Origin: Gp6-AA40 sp036407095
GTDB lineage: Bacteria; Acidobacteriota; Vicinamibacteria; Vicinamibacterales; UBA2999
DNA: 64,000 bases
Direction: 5' to 3'
Assembly (NCBI GenBank): GCA_036407095.1
Contig: DASWZV010000081.1
Coordinates: 310,001 to 374,000, forward strand
Part shown: positions 26,504 through 34,914 of the stretch, piece after piece
Numbering within the stretch: the first letter of the stretch is position 1
Layout: each line of letters begins with the position of its first letter
Translations under genes and position numbers: made by a program
Notes under the pieces: generated by a model
The model's input: the letters and a program-made list of their open reading frames with translations, nothing else
Database searches by the model: none
Told to the model about the DNA's origin: nothing

Positions 26504-27838
26504 CTACTCCGCGTCAGGTTCGTCGATGTCCCTTCGTCGTGAGCGATGGTGAAAGCCTCTCTTGAGCGGCGGCGGAAACCATGTGCCGGCCACCGTCATC
26601 TGATCCGGACCGTACGATCGCCACATCAGCACGTACGGCTGCCCGGCCGGCGTCGGCAACCAGTTCGCGTCCGGCGCGTCGACCGGCTTCTGAGGGGCGA
26701 AGTACAACGTCATCGAGCCGTCGCTCGAGATCTCGAGCGGCGACTGCGAGTCCAGCAGGAACCGATCCTGTGGATTCGGCATGACCTGCAGGTTCATCGC
26801 GTCGACGCACGTGAGCGACCAGAGGTACTTCACGTGCGTGAAGGGCAGGTCGTCCTTCGGGAACGTCATCGAGTAGATGTACCGGCCATTGAGCGGATGG
26901 ACCTGGCCGTTTTCGAACTGCACGATCTCGTCGTGCGTATTCGCCCACATCCGTGTGAGATTGACCGCCGTCCGCATCACAAAGTTGTCGGCGTAGCTGC
27001 CAGCGGTTTTGAAGCGGGACCACCCGTTGCCGGTGATGCTCATCGCGCTGATTTGCTTCTTGAGGGCCGGGATCGCATATTGGCGGATGATGCCCTCGAC
27101 GCGTCGCCGCGCCGTCATGCTGGAGGCAGTGACGCCGGCCACATCGTGCACCTTCTGTTGAATGATGTCGGCACCCGGGTTGACGTCCGGTTCGCTGTTG
27201 ATGACCGCCAGCGCCGTGTCGAACACTTCGACTCCGGGCAGCAGTTCCTTGGTGAACAACGGAATCTCCACTGGCCTGGGGATGGTCGTCGTCCCAGTCG
27301 GCCGTACCCGGATCCGTTGCCGCAGTTCCCAGGCCTCGCCTGGATCGGCACCGTGTTGGACACCGATCAGCAGGCGTGCCTTGCGCCCGGGGATGTCGAC
27401 GCGTTGCGTGGCACTCCCCGTCGGGAGCGTCACGCGTGCATCCTTCGAACAGACGAGGAACGCGCCTGACGGGTGATTCGGGTTGGTGCGTTCGTTGATG
27501 TTCGCGATCGTCTCGCCCCACGGGTTCAGGATCTGAATCGTGTAGTAGCGCCCCACCATGGTGGGGATTTCGATCAGCGTGCAGGTGTGATCGTCGACGG
27601 CAATCCACGCCTCGCTGTATCCCATGTCCGGGTCGGGCGGTCCAAACGCCACGTCGCCAGCTTCGTGATGTACCACCCGGTTCCAGACGGCGCCGTCCTT
27701 CCTGAAATCGAGGTGCTCCTGTCGCAACACGAGCAGCCGGCCGAGCAGGTACAGGTACGCGTCGCTGATGTCCTGGATCGATGGTGTGGACGCTGGATCC
27801 GGGGTGGCCACCACGGCCTTCTTCCCTGTCGTTGCCAT
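26504..27838 (-). CDS. DUF1254/DUF1214 protein
   Basis: 444 residues from ATG 27838, which has a strong GGGGAGGAGA ribosome site; the longer frame from 27922 overlaps the upstream gene's end and is rejected. It shows the DUF1254 pattern (IPTMVGRYYTIQILNPWGETIANINERTN) and a DUF1214 tail (DRFLLDSQSPLEISSDGSMTLYFAPQKP, DANWLPTPAGQPYVLMWRSYGP). The family often appears beside sulfatases and transporters and may be enzymatic, but no reaction is established. There is no obvious signal peptide. 50 bp downstream of a paralogue, in one operon driven from 29386-29399. Confidence 0.88.
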   Translation of the reverse strand: MATTGKKAVVATPDPASTPSIQDISDAYLYLLGRLLVLRQEHLDFRKDGAVWNRVVHHEAGDVAFGPPDPDMGYSEAWIAVDDHTCTLIEIPTMVGRYYTIQILNPWGETIANINERTNPNHPSGAFLVCSKDARVTLPTGSATQRVDIPGRKARLLIGVQHGADPGEAWELRQRIRVRPTGTTTIPRPVEIPLFTKELLPGVEVFDTALAVINSEPDVNPGADIIQQKVHDVAGVTASSMTARRRVEGIIRQYAIPALKKQISAMSITGNGWSRFKTAGSYADNFVMRTAVNLTRMWANTHDEIVQFENGQVHPLNGRYIYSMTFPKDDLPFTHVKYLWSLTCVDAMNLQVMPNPQDRFLLDSQSPLEISSDGSMTLYFAPQKPVDAPDANWLPTPAGQPYVLMWRSYGPDQMTVAGTWFPPPLKRGFHHRSRRRDIDEPDAE

Positions 27839-27888
27839 TCTCCTCCCCCCACACGGATCAGCCGTCACACGGCGTACGATTCTGGTTG

Positions 27889-29337
27889 TTACTCCGCTCT
27901 TTGCAGCGATGGCGTTTTCCACCCGTGTTGGCCCTCCGGCCTCGGCGCATACAGCCGCAACGCCAGCTTCACGCGCCCTTTGGGCGCGGGCAGCCAGTTC
28001 GGGTCCATATGTGCGCCAGGCGATTCGTGCTGGATATAAATCGTCAGCCCGCCATCGACGTCACGTCTCAGGCCGGGCAGCATCGCGGAATTGATCAAAT
28101 ACCGATCGCGCGGGTTGGGGCTGAGGCGCTGAGAAGGCAGCTCGTACAAGGTGACCGACCAGAACGCGTTGACCGGCGGAAGCTGTCCTGGCTCGAAGCG
28201 CAGCATGTAGCGGCTGCGCGCGGTGTCGATCTTCTCGCCGGCGACATCGACGTACGTCACCCACGACACGGTCTCTTCCCTCGAATCGCGATACAGCCCG
28301 TCGAGCGCTGACGCCATCCGGTAGAGATACGCGTTCTTCAACGTCCCCCGCGTTCCGCACAGATCCTCTGCGGCGAGCGCACCCGCGGCGACACCCTTGG
28401 CGACCTCCGTATCCGCCAGCCAGGCGTCGACGATGCCGTCTTCGATCGCCGCGCGCAGATCCGGAGCCAGGGCCTGGATCGTGAATGGGCGGCCTGCCCC
28501 GATACCGAGCTTTGCAAACCGAATCATCAACCCGCGCTCGGAGGGATGGGTCGGGCAGAAGCGCAGCAGGAAATTGAGCACGTTGAAGAATTCGAGTGAT
28601 GTGCACGCCTGAGCGGGCTTCAGCGGTCGGATGAAATCGATTCGCGGCGCCGGAGCCGGCGGCGCCTCACCCAGGAACGTCGACAACGGCTGCACGGTGT
28701 ATCCCGCCTGAATCCGCCTGACGTTGTCGATGTCCCCGGACGAAAACAGTTGCGTCCGAAACCGCACGAACGCGAAGTCGGTCTCACACCGCATCACGTT
28801 GGTGATGCCTTCTGGTCTCGGCGCCTTCCAGCGCGGGCCGACGAGGAGAATGCGAACTGCTTTGTGACCAGTGGTCCGGCTGCCGGCATACGCGAAGTTG
28901 AATGTGTACATGTCGACGAACTGCGCCGAGTAGTACCGGCCTTTCTCTACAGCTGGCATCGTCAGAACGAGAGGCTCGGTGCGAAGATCCGCGCCCAGAT
29001 ATGAAAACACCGTATCGAGGACGGGCGTCGGCACGGTCGCGTCTGCCGGGGTGTAGACGTGTGCGTCGTGAACGATCTGATTCCAGGGCGCCTTGAACTG
29101 GGGGGAGCCACGATCGACGAAATAGGAGTGCTGAATGCGATAGCTCTCGACCATCGGGAAGCCGTAGACGTAGGCCTCCTTCGCAATCGCGCGAGCGTCT
29201 GCCAACGAGATCGACTGGGACAGTCGCGGGTCGACTGGATATTCGCGGGTTGCGTCGCTCGCGTCGGCGCGCGGACTCGGTTGGGATCCACTGAATCCGC
29301 CGACACTCGATGCACCACCAGATTCGGCCATTCTCAT
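27889..29337 (-). CDS. DUF1254/DUF1214 protein
   Basis: 482 residues from ATG 29337, preceded by AGGGGGCGG. DUF1254 region: ARAIAKEAYVYGFPMVESYR, FVDRGSPQFKAPWNQIVHDAHVYTPADATVPTP, GRYYSAQFVDMYTFNFAYAG. DUF1214 region: FWSVTLYELPSQRL, DRYLINSAM, GGLTIYIQHESPG and DPNWLPAPKGRVKLALRLYAP. No clear signal peptide. Function unknown. First gene of the DUF1254 pair; sigma-54 promoter at 29386-29399 and palindrome at 29487-29502. Confidence 0.9.
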   Translation of the reverse strand: MRMAESGGASSVGGFSGSQPSPRADASDATREYPVDPRLSQSISLADARAIAKEAYVYGFPMVESYRIQHSYFVDRGSPQFKAPWNQIVHDAHVYTPADATVPTPVLDTVFSYLGADLRTEPLVLTMPAVEKGRYYSAQFVDMYTFNFAYAGSRTTGHKAVRILLVGPRWKAPRPEGITNVMRCETDFAFVRFRTQLFSSGDIDNVRRIQAGYTVQPLSTFLGEAPPAPAPRIDFIRPLKPAQACTSLEFFNVLNFLLRFCPTHPSERGLMIRFAKLGIGAGRPFTIQALAPDLRAAIEDGIVDAWLADTEVAKGVAAGALAAEDLCGTRGTLKNAYLYRMASALDGLYRDSREETVSWVTYVDVAGEKIDTARSRYMLRFEPGQLPPVNAFWSVTLYELPSQRLSPNPRDRYLINSAMLPGLRRDVDGGLTIYIQHESPGAHMDPNWLPAPKGRVKLALRLYAPRPEGQHGWKTPSLQRAE

Positions 29338-29385
29338 GATCCGCCCCCTACGCACTTTCACGAAAGGATGATGGGAGCCTGAGGA

Positions 29386-29399
29386 GCAACTTCGAGTCC
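29386..29399 (-). promoter_or_regulatory. Sigma-54 promoter for the DUF1254 operon
   Basis: Minus-strand GGACTCGAAGTTGC, identical to the sulfatase 2 promoter. Predicted leader of about 37 nt. Confidence 0.75.
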
Positions 29400-29486
29400 A
29401 CGACCCGCGCCCGCGGCCGCCACGCGCCATCATCAAGTTCTACAAAGACTTGCGGCGCTCACTCGATGCGAGGGGACTGAGCCGCG

Positions 29487-29502
29487 CCGCGATAGGTCGT
29501 GG
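29487..29502. promoter_or_regulatory. 16-bp palindromic activator site (variant)
   Basis: CCGCGATAGGTCGTGG, 14 of 16 matches to CCGCGACATGTCGTGG, centred about 95 bp upstream of the promoter at 29386-29399. The rest of the 29338-29653 gap holds only this site, the promoter and the hairpin at 29549-29572. Confidence 0.6.
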
Positions 29503-29548
29503 TTGCCAGCATCCACGCACAGGCAAATCCTCGATAGCAGTGCGGGCG

Positions 29549-29572
29549 AATCCCCGATGTAACTCGGGGATT
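29549..29572. terminator. Hairpin, possible terminator
   Basis: AATCCCCGA and TCGGGGATT form a perfect 9-bp stem with loop TGTAAC. It lies about 80 bp past the stop of the minus-strand gene 29654-30088. No T-run follows in either direction. Confidence 0.4.
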
Positions 29573-29653
29573 GCTTCGTGGGTCGACCTAACGGACACGT
29601 CTGCTTGTCGATCGGGCCATGGCGCGGTCGTGCAGGTGCGCGGTGCGATGCAG

Positions 29654-30088
29654 CTACTTCTCTCCGAACACGGTGACGTCAGCACGCCCCTGCAGCACGC
29701 CGGCCGTGTCGTACCAGAACTCGATCTTGCGAAGGCTTCTCTGCCCCGCGCCACGCAGATCGATCACGCGACTCTCGCCGTTCTTCTCGATGCGCTGGCG
29801 CACCTCGAGACGATCCGGCGCGCCGTTGTCGTAGGTGACGACAACCTGCCTGAGATTGATCGGCGCATCGGTCACCTTGAACTTGATGCGGCGGAAGTTG
29901 TCGTACGGTCCCTGAACCACGATCACATCGTGGTCGGCCGCGAGGTTGGCCGTGACCTGGCCGAGGACGCGCCATGCGCCGACGGCGCCCGGCTTCGGAC
30001 GGACGACTCTGTCCTGCTCGGCTCGCACGCCGATGACCGATACCGACACGACCAGCGCAGCGACAAGCCCAACGCCATTCCATCTCAT
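29654..30088 (-). CDS. Secreted beta-rich protein, unknown (DUF2541-like)
   Basis: 144 residues from ATG 30088 with GGGGAGGTGTGAC upstream. Signal peptide GVGLVAALVVSVSVIGVRA. The mature part (VLGQVTANLAADHDVIVVQGPYDNFRRIKFKVTDAPINL, VVTYDNGAPDRLEVRQRI, IDLRGAGQRSLRKIEFWYDT) is a jelly-roll-like beta pattern seen in small exported proteins of the DUF2541 type. Function unknown. The translation start region is tandemly duplicated (30081-30120). Sigma-54 promoter 30164-30177 and palindrome 30236-30251 are shared divergently with the 30332 operon. Confidence 0.8.
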   Translation of the reverse strand: MRWNGVGLVAALVVSVSVIGVRAEQDRVVRPKPGAVGAWRVLGQVTANLAADHDVIVVQGPYDNFRRIKFKVTDAPINLRQVVVTYDNGAPDRLEVRQRIEKNGESRVIDLRGAGQRSLRKIEFWYDTAGVLQGRADVTVFGEK

Positions 30089-30120
30089 GTCACACCTCCC
30101 CATCTCATGTCACACCTCAC
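30081..30120. repeat. 20-bp tandem duplication of a ribosome site plus ATG
   Basis: CATCTCATGTCACACCTCCC (30081-30100) is followed by the same 20 bases with one change (30101-30120). On the minus strand each copy contains GAGGTGTGACATG, so the gene at 29654-30088 has two start signals in a row, 20 bp apart and out of frame with each other. Confidence 0.85.
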
Positions 30121-30163
30121 GCACTCGCCCCGCCGTCCAACGCCTGAGCGCCGGTGGTAGACA

Positions 30164-30177
30164 GCAAAGTCGATTCC
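30164..30177 (-). promoter_or_regulatory. Sigma-54 promoter for the gene at 29654-30088
   Basis: Minus-strand GGAATCGACTTTGC, exact GG-N10-GC with TTTGC. Predicted leader of about 64 nt. Confidence 0.65.
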
Positions 30178-30235
30178 TCTCATCACGTTCCATGAGCTGC
30201 GCGTAGCGATACGTGACGCTGTGTAGTCAGCGCCA

Positions 30236-30251
30236 TCGCGACATGTCGTGA
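30236..30251. promoter_or_regulatory. 16-bp palindromic activator site, divergently shared
   Basis: TCGCGACATGTCGTGA has the full 14-bp core CGCGACATGTCGTG. It is centred about 65 bp from the minus promoter (30164-30177) and about 47 bp from the plus promoter (30291-30304). Confidence 0.72.
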
Positions 30252-30290
30252 GGCGCGCACCGCCCTCCGCGTCAGGGCAGCGTGTATCGA

Positions 30291-30304
30291 GGTACTGAAC
30301 GTGC
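30291..30304 (+). promoter_or_regulatory. Sigma-54 promoter for the DUF2382/OmpA/MscS operon
   Basis: GGTACTGAACGTGC, exact GG-N10-GC (GTGC rather than TTGC at -12). Predicted leader of only about 16 nt before ATG 30332. Confidence 0.5.
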
Positions 30305-30331
30305 ACCGACCTAGCGATCGTTCAGCCAGCC

Positions 30332-30937
30332 ATGCGAAATGCTGCGGTCGTCCGGGACGACGGCACTCGAGGGTCCGTTGTCGGAGACGAGGATCCGGAT
30401 CGCCTCGTCGTTCAGTTCGATGATGGTTCCCGCCTCGATGTCGCACGCGAGGCGCTGGTGCGTCAGGACGATGGCAGCTATCGTCTGTCGACCCCATCCG
30501 ACGGTGCTCAAGCGGTCTCACGAGAGCTCGTCATCCCCGTCATAGCCGAAGAACTCACCGTCGAGACGCATCGCGTCGACCGCGGACGAGTGCGTGTCAG
30601 CAAGCGCATCGAGTCGCATGAAGAGGTCGTCGACACGCCGCTCGTCCGCGAGGAAGTCGTGGTCGAACGCGTGCCGATCAATACGCTCGTTGAAGGCGAG
30701 GCGCCGGCGATCCGCGACGAAGACGGCGTTCTGATCATCCCCCTCGTCGAAGAAGTGACCGTCGTGGAGAAGCGGCTCCTCCTGCGCGAGGAAGTGCGCG
30801 TCTCCAGGCACCGGACGACGACCAGCACTCCTCGAACAGTGGTTTTGCGTCGAGAGGTCGTCGACATCCAACGGGATGAATTCGACAGCGTCGAGCCGTC
30901 CACCGTCCCGCCCGAGAAACCGGCACGAAAGGAGTAA
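30332..30937 (+). CDS. DUF2382 (YsnF/AvaK) domain protein
   Basis: 201 residues. The N-terminal ~60 residues resemble a PRC-barrel-like fold (VVGDEDPDRLVVQFDDGSRLDVAREALV). The DUF2382 domain follows from ~68: IPVIAEELTVETHRVDRGRVRVSKRI and several copies of E-E-V-x-V-E-R strings (PLVREEVVVERVPIN, LVEEVTVVEKRLLLREEVRVSR). YsnF/AvaK proteins are general-stress proteins of unknown mechanism. There is no signal peptide, so cytoplasmic. First gene of a four-gene plus-strand operon; 5 bp before the next DUF2382 gene. Confidence 0.88.
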   Translation: MRNAAVVRDDGTRGSVVGDEDPDRLVVQFDDGSRLDVAREALVRQDDGSYRLSTPSDGAQAVSRELVIPVIAEELTVETHRVDRGRVRVSKRIESHEEVVDTPLVREEVVVERVPINTLVEGEAPAIRDEDGVLIIPLVEEVTVVEKRLLLREEVRVSRHRTTTSTPRTVVLRREVVDIQRDEFDSVEPSTVPPEKPARKE

Positions 30938-30942
30938 TCACT

Positions 30943-31911
30943 ATGAAGACAGTCATTGGCTTGTTTGATGAGAAGAACGAGGCGATGCGCGCCTACAGCG
31001 CGCTGGCGCACGAGGGATACGCGCAAGCGGACCTCGATATCCTCACCAGTGACGATTCCGACGACAGACCAAAGCTGGCGCACATGCGCGAGTGGATTCC
31101 AGAGCCTGACGTCACCACCTATCTTGAAGGCGTGAAGCACGGTGGCACCATCATCACCGCCAACGTCGCCGACAGTGCGGCCACTCGGGCCGCTGAAATC
31201 ATGTCGGGGTACAAGATGGTCAACATCAAGGATCGCGCGTCCGAGTTGACGAAGACGCGCAGCGATCTCAAGCTCAGTGACCCCGCCAAGAACGACAACG
31301 TGCTCGAAGTCATCGAAGAGCAGCTGGAGGTGGGAAAGGAATCGGTCGAGCGCGGACGCATGCGCATCTACAACGTGCTCAGCGAACGCGAGGTCTCGCA
31401 GGACATCGGCCTTCGCGATGAGACGATCCGGGTCAACCGGCGGCCGGCGAACCGCGCGGTCAAGATCGATCCGGATCTGTTCAAGCCGCGATCGTTCGAG
31501 ATGATCGAGACCGACGAGATCGCCAAGGTCGGCAAGACCGCTCGCGTGATCGAAGAGGTCTCGCTCGGCAAGGAAGTCGCCCAGAAGGTCCAGACGATCA
31601 AGGAAACGCTGCGCCGCCAGGACGTCCAGGTCGAAGAGGTCCCGATGGCGCGCCCCTATCGAGAGTACGAGCCGGATTTCCGCAGCTTCGTCAAGAACAA
31701 CCTCGGAAAGAGCGGCGTGACCTACGAGAGCCTCGAGCCGGCGTTCCACTTCGGTCACAACCTCGCCACCCGCGAGCCGTTCCGCAGCAGTCCGTGGACC
31801 GCGGTGGAGGCAGACTCACGGAAGATCTGGGAAGAGAAGAACCCAGGAACGTGGACGCAGAACCAGCCGGTGATCAAGTACGCCTGGGAACGGGTGCGCG
31901 CCGCCAGATAG
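30943..31911 (+). CDS. DUF2382 (YsnF/AvaK) protein with N-terminal general-stress domain
   Basis: 322 residues. The N-terminus (MKTVIGLFDEKNEAMRAYSAL...VKHGGTIITANV) is of the YflT/GSP17M-like type that often precedes DUF2382. The middle (VIEEQLEVGKESVERGRMRIYNVLSEREVSQDIGLRDETIRVNRRP and IEEVSLGKEVAQKVQTIKETLRRQDVQVEEV) carries two DUF2382 repeats. The tail resembles other C-termini in stress proteins (EYEPDFRSFVKNN, ESLEPAFHFGHNLA). GGAG lies 9 nt before the ATG. Likely a cytoplasmic stress protein. Confidence 0.88.
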   Translation: MKTVIGLFDEKNEAMRAYSALAHEGYAQADLDILTSDDSDDRPKLAHMREWIPEPDVTTYLEGVKHGGTIITANVADSAATRAAEIMSGYKMVNIKDRASELTKTRSDLKLSDPAKNDNVLEVIEEQLEVGKESVERGRMRIYNVLSEREVSQDIGLRDETIRVNRRPANRAVKIDPDLFKPRSFEMIETDEIAKVGKTARVIEEVSLGKEVAQKVQTIKETLRRQDVQVEEVPMARPYREYEPDFRSFVKNNLGKSGVTYESLEPAFHFGHNLATREPFRSSPWTAVEADSRKIWEEKNPGTWTQNQPVIKYAWERVRAAR

Positions 31912-31985
31912 CGGAGCGTGATGACGCGATGACAACCGATGCTCCCCTCGTAACGCCCTCAGCGTGGAAGGGAGGATGAACTCCA

Positions 31986-33266
31986 GTGCCTACGAATCTG
32001 ATCAACCAACTGCTGGGTGACCTCCGAGGCGACACGCTCAACAGCGTGTCCTCGGCGCTCGGTGAGAGCCCGGCGAAGACGCAGTCTGCCCTTGGCGCGG
32101 CGGTGCCCGCCGTGGTCGGCGGGCTCGCGAACAAAGTCAACACCGCGGGCGATGCCAACGCGTTGCTCGATTTGATCAAAGGTAACCATCTCGACGCGGG
32201 CCCCTACACCGACACCGCCAGCGCCGTGAAAGGTCCGTCCGGTCTCTCGGGTCTCATCGACACCGGACGGCCGCTGCTCGATTCGGTCTTCGGGAGCCGG
32301 ACCGGGTCGGTCGCCGACTGGGTCTCATCGCTCGGGGGAATCAGCCGCACGTCCGCCTCATCGCTGCTCGGTCTGACCGTTCCGCTCGTGCTCGGTCAGG
32401 TCGGCCGACAGGTGAAGAGCGCCGGGTGGAATGCCGCGAACCTCATGAGTCTCCTGGCCGGCCAGCGATCGTTCCTCCAGGAAGCGCCCGCCGGCCTGGC
32501 AGGAATCCTGACCGGCGACGAGGTGGCCGCCCGTCGAGTGGGGACCTACGAGACGGCGGCGCCGAACTACGAGCGCGCACGCGCGGTCGGTACCTACCAG
32601 GCCGCGCCGCGACGGCGTTCGACGTGGTTGTGGCTCCTGCCGCTGCTGCTGTTGATTCCCCTGTTCGCGTGGCTCCTCAATCGCAGGGCCGAACCCGTGA
32701 GGCAGACCGTCGCCACGGCACCGCACGTCGAGGTGCCCGCCACGCCGCAGCCACGTCCCGAGACGCCAAACGCGCCGGCGGCAACGATTCCATCGGCGGC
32801 TGCACTCGGCCCATTCATCGAGAAGAGGCTGCCGAACGACATCACGGTCAGGATTCCGACGAACGGGGTCGAGAGCAAGATCATTTCGTTCATCGAAGAC
32901 CCTGCCCGACCGGTCGATGCCAACACCTGGTTCAGTTTCGACCGTCTCCAGTTCGATTCGGATTCGGCCAGACTGACACCAGCCTCCACTGAGCAGCTCC
33001 GCAACATCTCCGAGATCATGAAGGCGTACCCGCAGGTGAAGATCAAGATCGGCGGGTACACGGACAACCAGGCTGACGCCGCTTACAACATGAAGCTCTC
33101 GCAGGAGCGTGCCACGAACACGATGAGCGAGATCGTGACCCTCGGGACCGATCCGGCGCGGGTGGAGGCGGAAGGATATGGCGCGACTCACCCGGTGGCC
33201 GACAACTCGACCGCGGAAGGACGTCAGCGCAACCGACGCGTCGATATCCTCGTGACGAACAAGTAG
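31986..33266 (+). CDS. DUF937 protein fused to an OmpA peptidoglycan-binding domain
   Basis: 426 residues from GTG 31986. DUF937 fills residues 1-180 (INQLLGDLRGDTLNSVSSALGES, AAVPAVVGGLANKV, LLGLTVPLVLGQVGRQV). A single transmembrane segment (TWLWLLPLLLLIPLFAWLL, ~215-233) and a Pro-rich linker lead to an OmpA domain (~310-426; FDRLQFDSDSARLTPAS, GGYTDNQADAAYNMKLSQERA, NRRVDILVTNK). This suggests a cytoplasmic DUF937 head and a periplasmic wall-binding tail. Third gene of the DUF2382-MscS operon; 6 bp before the channel gene. Confidence 0.9.
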   Translation: MPTNLINQLLGDLRGDTLNSVSSALGESPAKTQSALGAAVPAVVGGLANKVNTAGDANALLDLIKGNHLDAGPYTDTASAVKGPSGLSGLIDTGRPLLDSVFGSRTGSVADWVSSLGGISRTSASSLLGLTVPLVLGQVGRQVKSAGWNAANLMSLLAGQRSFLQEAPAGLAGILTGDEVAARRVGTYETAAPNYERARAVGTYQAAPRRRSTWLWLLPLLLLIPLFAWLLNRRAEPVRQTVATAPHVEVPATPQPRPETPNAPAATIPSAAALGPFIEKRLPNDITVRIPTNGVESKIISFIEDPARPVDANTWFSFDRLQFDSDSARLTPASTEQLRNISEIMKAYPQVKIKIGGYTDNQADAAYNMKLSQERATNTMSEIVTLGTDPARVEAEGYGATHPVADNSTAEGRQRNRRVDILVTNK

Positions 33267-33272
33267 CGCGAT

Positions 33273-34907
33273 GTGAACGCGATCTACTCAGGGCTGTTGA
33301 TCATCGTTCTGGAGATCGGCGTCGTAGCATTGGTGTGCGGCGTCCTGTTCATCCTCACGGCAGCAGCCCTGTCCCGGATCACCGCGAGCCGGACCGGTCT
33401 CACGAACTGGGCCTCACTCGCGAGGCGACGGGCGCGCAACATATTGGCCGGTCTGTCCGTCGTGCTCGGCCTCGCGATTCTCGGCTACAACGGCTGGCTG
33501 ATGGCTCGCGGCGTCGATGCGAGACGGCACACCGCCGCCCTCATCGAATCGATCGATCGCGCGACCTGGATCGCCCTGATCCTGGCGTGTGCGAAGCTCA
33601 CGCTGTCGGCAATCGGGCTCGTGATCGCGAGCCGGCTCCTTCGCCGGGTGTTGCACGCCGCCGAGCGCGCGATCAACCAATGGGATCGCGTCAACACCAA
33701 CAACGCGAGCCTGAGGGCATTTTTTGGCGGACTCGAGCACGTCATCGTCAACACCGCGTGGCTGCTGCTGGCGGCGCTGGCGTGCCGGTGGTTCGGACTC
33801 CCCCTCAGCTTCAGCGACACGCTGCTCCTCGGCCTCCGCATCTATCTCGTGATCGTCGTCGGCGTGCTGATCATCCGAAGCACCACCGTCATTGTCGACA
33901 CGCTCGACGGGTGGGCAACGCAGTCCGCTCAGAAACGAGGGTGGGCTCGCCACTACGATCACGTCCGTCCGCTCGTGCCGACGTTCCGGGCCTGCCTGGA
34001 ATACGCGCTGTGGATCGCGCTCGGCTCGCTCGTCCTCCTTCAGCTCGGCTCGGTTGGCTACCTCGCCGCCTGGGGACCTCGCTTGATTCAGGCGATCGGC
34101 GTCTTCTTCGCCGGCCGGCTCGTCGTCGAGCTCGGCTCACTCGAGATCGGCAGTCGCATGCTGCCGAAGGAGGGGCTCGAAGAGGCCGATCGCCGCCGTC
34201 GCGAGACGATGTACCCTCTCGTGCGGACGGCATTTACCTACGCGGTCTATTTCGGCACCGCGGTCCTGATTCTGAGCCGGCTTGGCTTCAACCCGATGCC
34301 GTTTCTGGCCGGCGCCGGCATCCTCGGCGTCGTGATCGGCTTCGGCGCACAGTCGCTGATCAACGACCTGGTCTGCGGCTTCTTCATCCTGTTCGAGAAC
34401 ACGTATCTGGTGGGAGACATCGTCGAAGTCGGCGACGCGAAGGGAGTCGTCGAGGGCATCGACTTCCGCACCACGCGGATTCGCGACCGCGACGGCCGCG
34501 TTCACGTCATCCGCAACGGCGAAGCCAAACCGGTGATCAACTACTCGAAGGAGTACACACGTGCCGTCGTCGCCGTCGACGTCGGCTACGACACCGATCT
34601 GCGGGCGGTGTTCAGCACGCTCGATCAAGCCGGCCAGTCGGTTCGCGCGGAGAATCCCGACGTACTCGATGATGTCGAACTCGGCGGGATCACCGCATTC
34701 GGCTCCGACACGATGACCGTTCGGGTATCGGCCCGAGTGAAGCCAGGCCGCCACGAAGCGGTGGCCGCCGACCTCCGCTTCCGGATCAAAGAAATGTTCG
34801 ACCGTCAGGCGCCTGGCGTTCCTCGCAGGAAACTGATTCCCGGCGCACGAACAATGAGCCTGGTCGCCGTCGACGCGGACAAGCGGACCGGGCACCATCG
34901 GTCGTGA
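33273..34907 (+). CDS. MscS-family mechanosensitive channel
   Basis: 544 residues from GTG 33273. About 7-8 transmembrane segments in the first ~370 residues, ending in the pore-lining helix with FLAGAGILGVVIGFGAQSLINDLVCGFFILFENTYLVGD, the MscS TM3 and beta-domain junction. The cytoplasmic cage follows (GVVEGIDFRTTRIRDRDGRVHVIRNGEAKPVINYSKEYTRAVVAVDVGYDTD). It releases solutes during osmotic down-shock. Last gene of the stress operon starting at 30332. The repeat array begins directly downstream. Confidence 0.92.
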   Translation: MNAIYSGLLIIVLEIGVVALVCGVLFILTAAALSRITASRTGLTNWASLARRRARNILAGLSVVLGLAILGYNGWLMARGVDARRHTAALIESIDRATWIALILACAKLTLSAIGLVIASRLLRRVLHAAERAINQWDRVNTNNASLRAFFGGLEHVIVNTAWLLLAALACRWFGLPLSFSDTLLLGLRIYLVIVVGVLIIRSTTVIVDTLDGWATQSAQKRGWARHYDHVRPLVPTFRACLEYALWIALGSLVLLQLGSVGYLAAWGPRLIQAIGVFFAGRLVVELGSLEIGSRMLPKEGLEEADRRRRETMYPLVRTAFTYAVYFGTAVLILSRLGFNPMPFLAGAGILGVVIGFGAQSLINDLVCGFFILFENTYLVGDIVEVGDAKGVVEGIDFRTTRIRDRDGRVHVIRNGEAKPVINYSKEYTRAVVAVDVGYDTDLRAVFSTLDQAGQSVRAENPDVLDDVELGGITAFGSDTMTVRVSARVKPGRHEAVAADLRFRIKEMFDRQAPGVPRRKLIPGARTMSLVAVDADKRTGHHRS

Positions 34908-34914
34908 TGCAATA

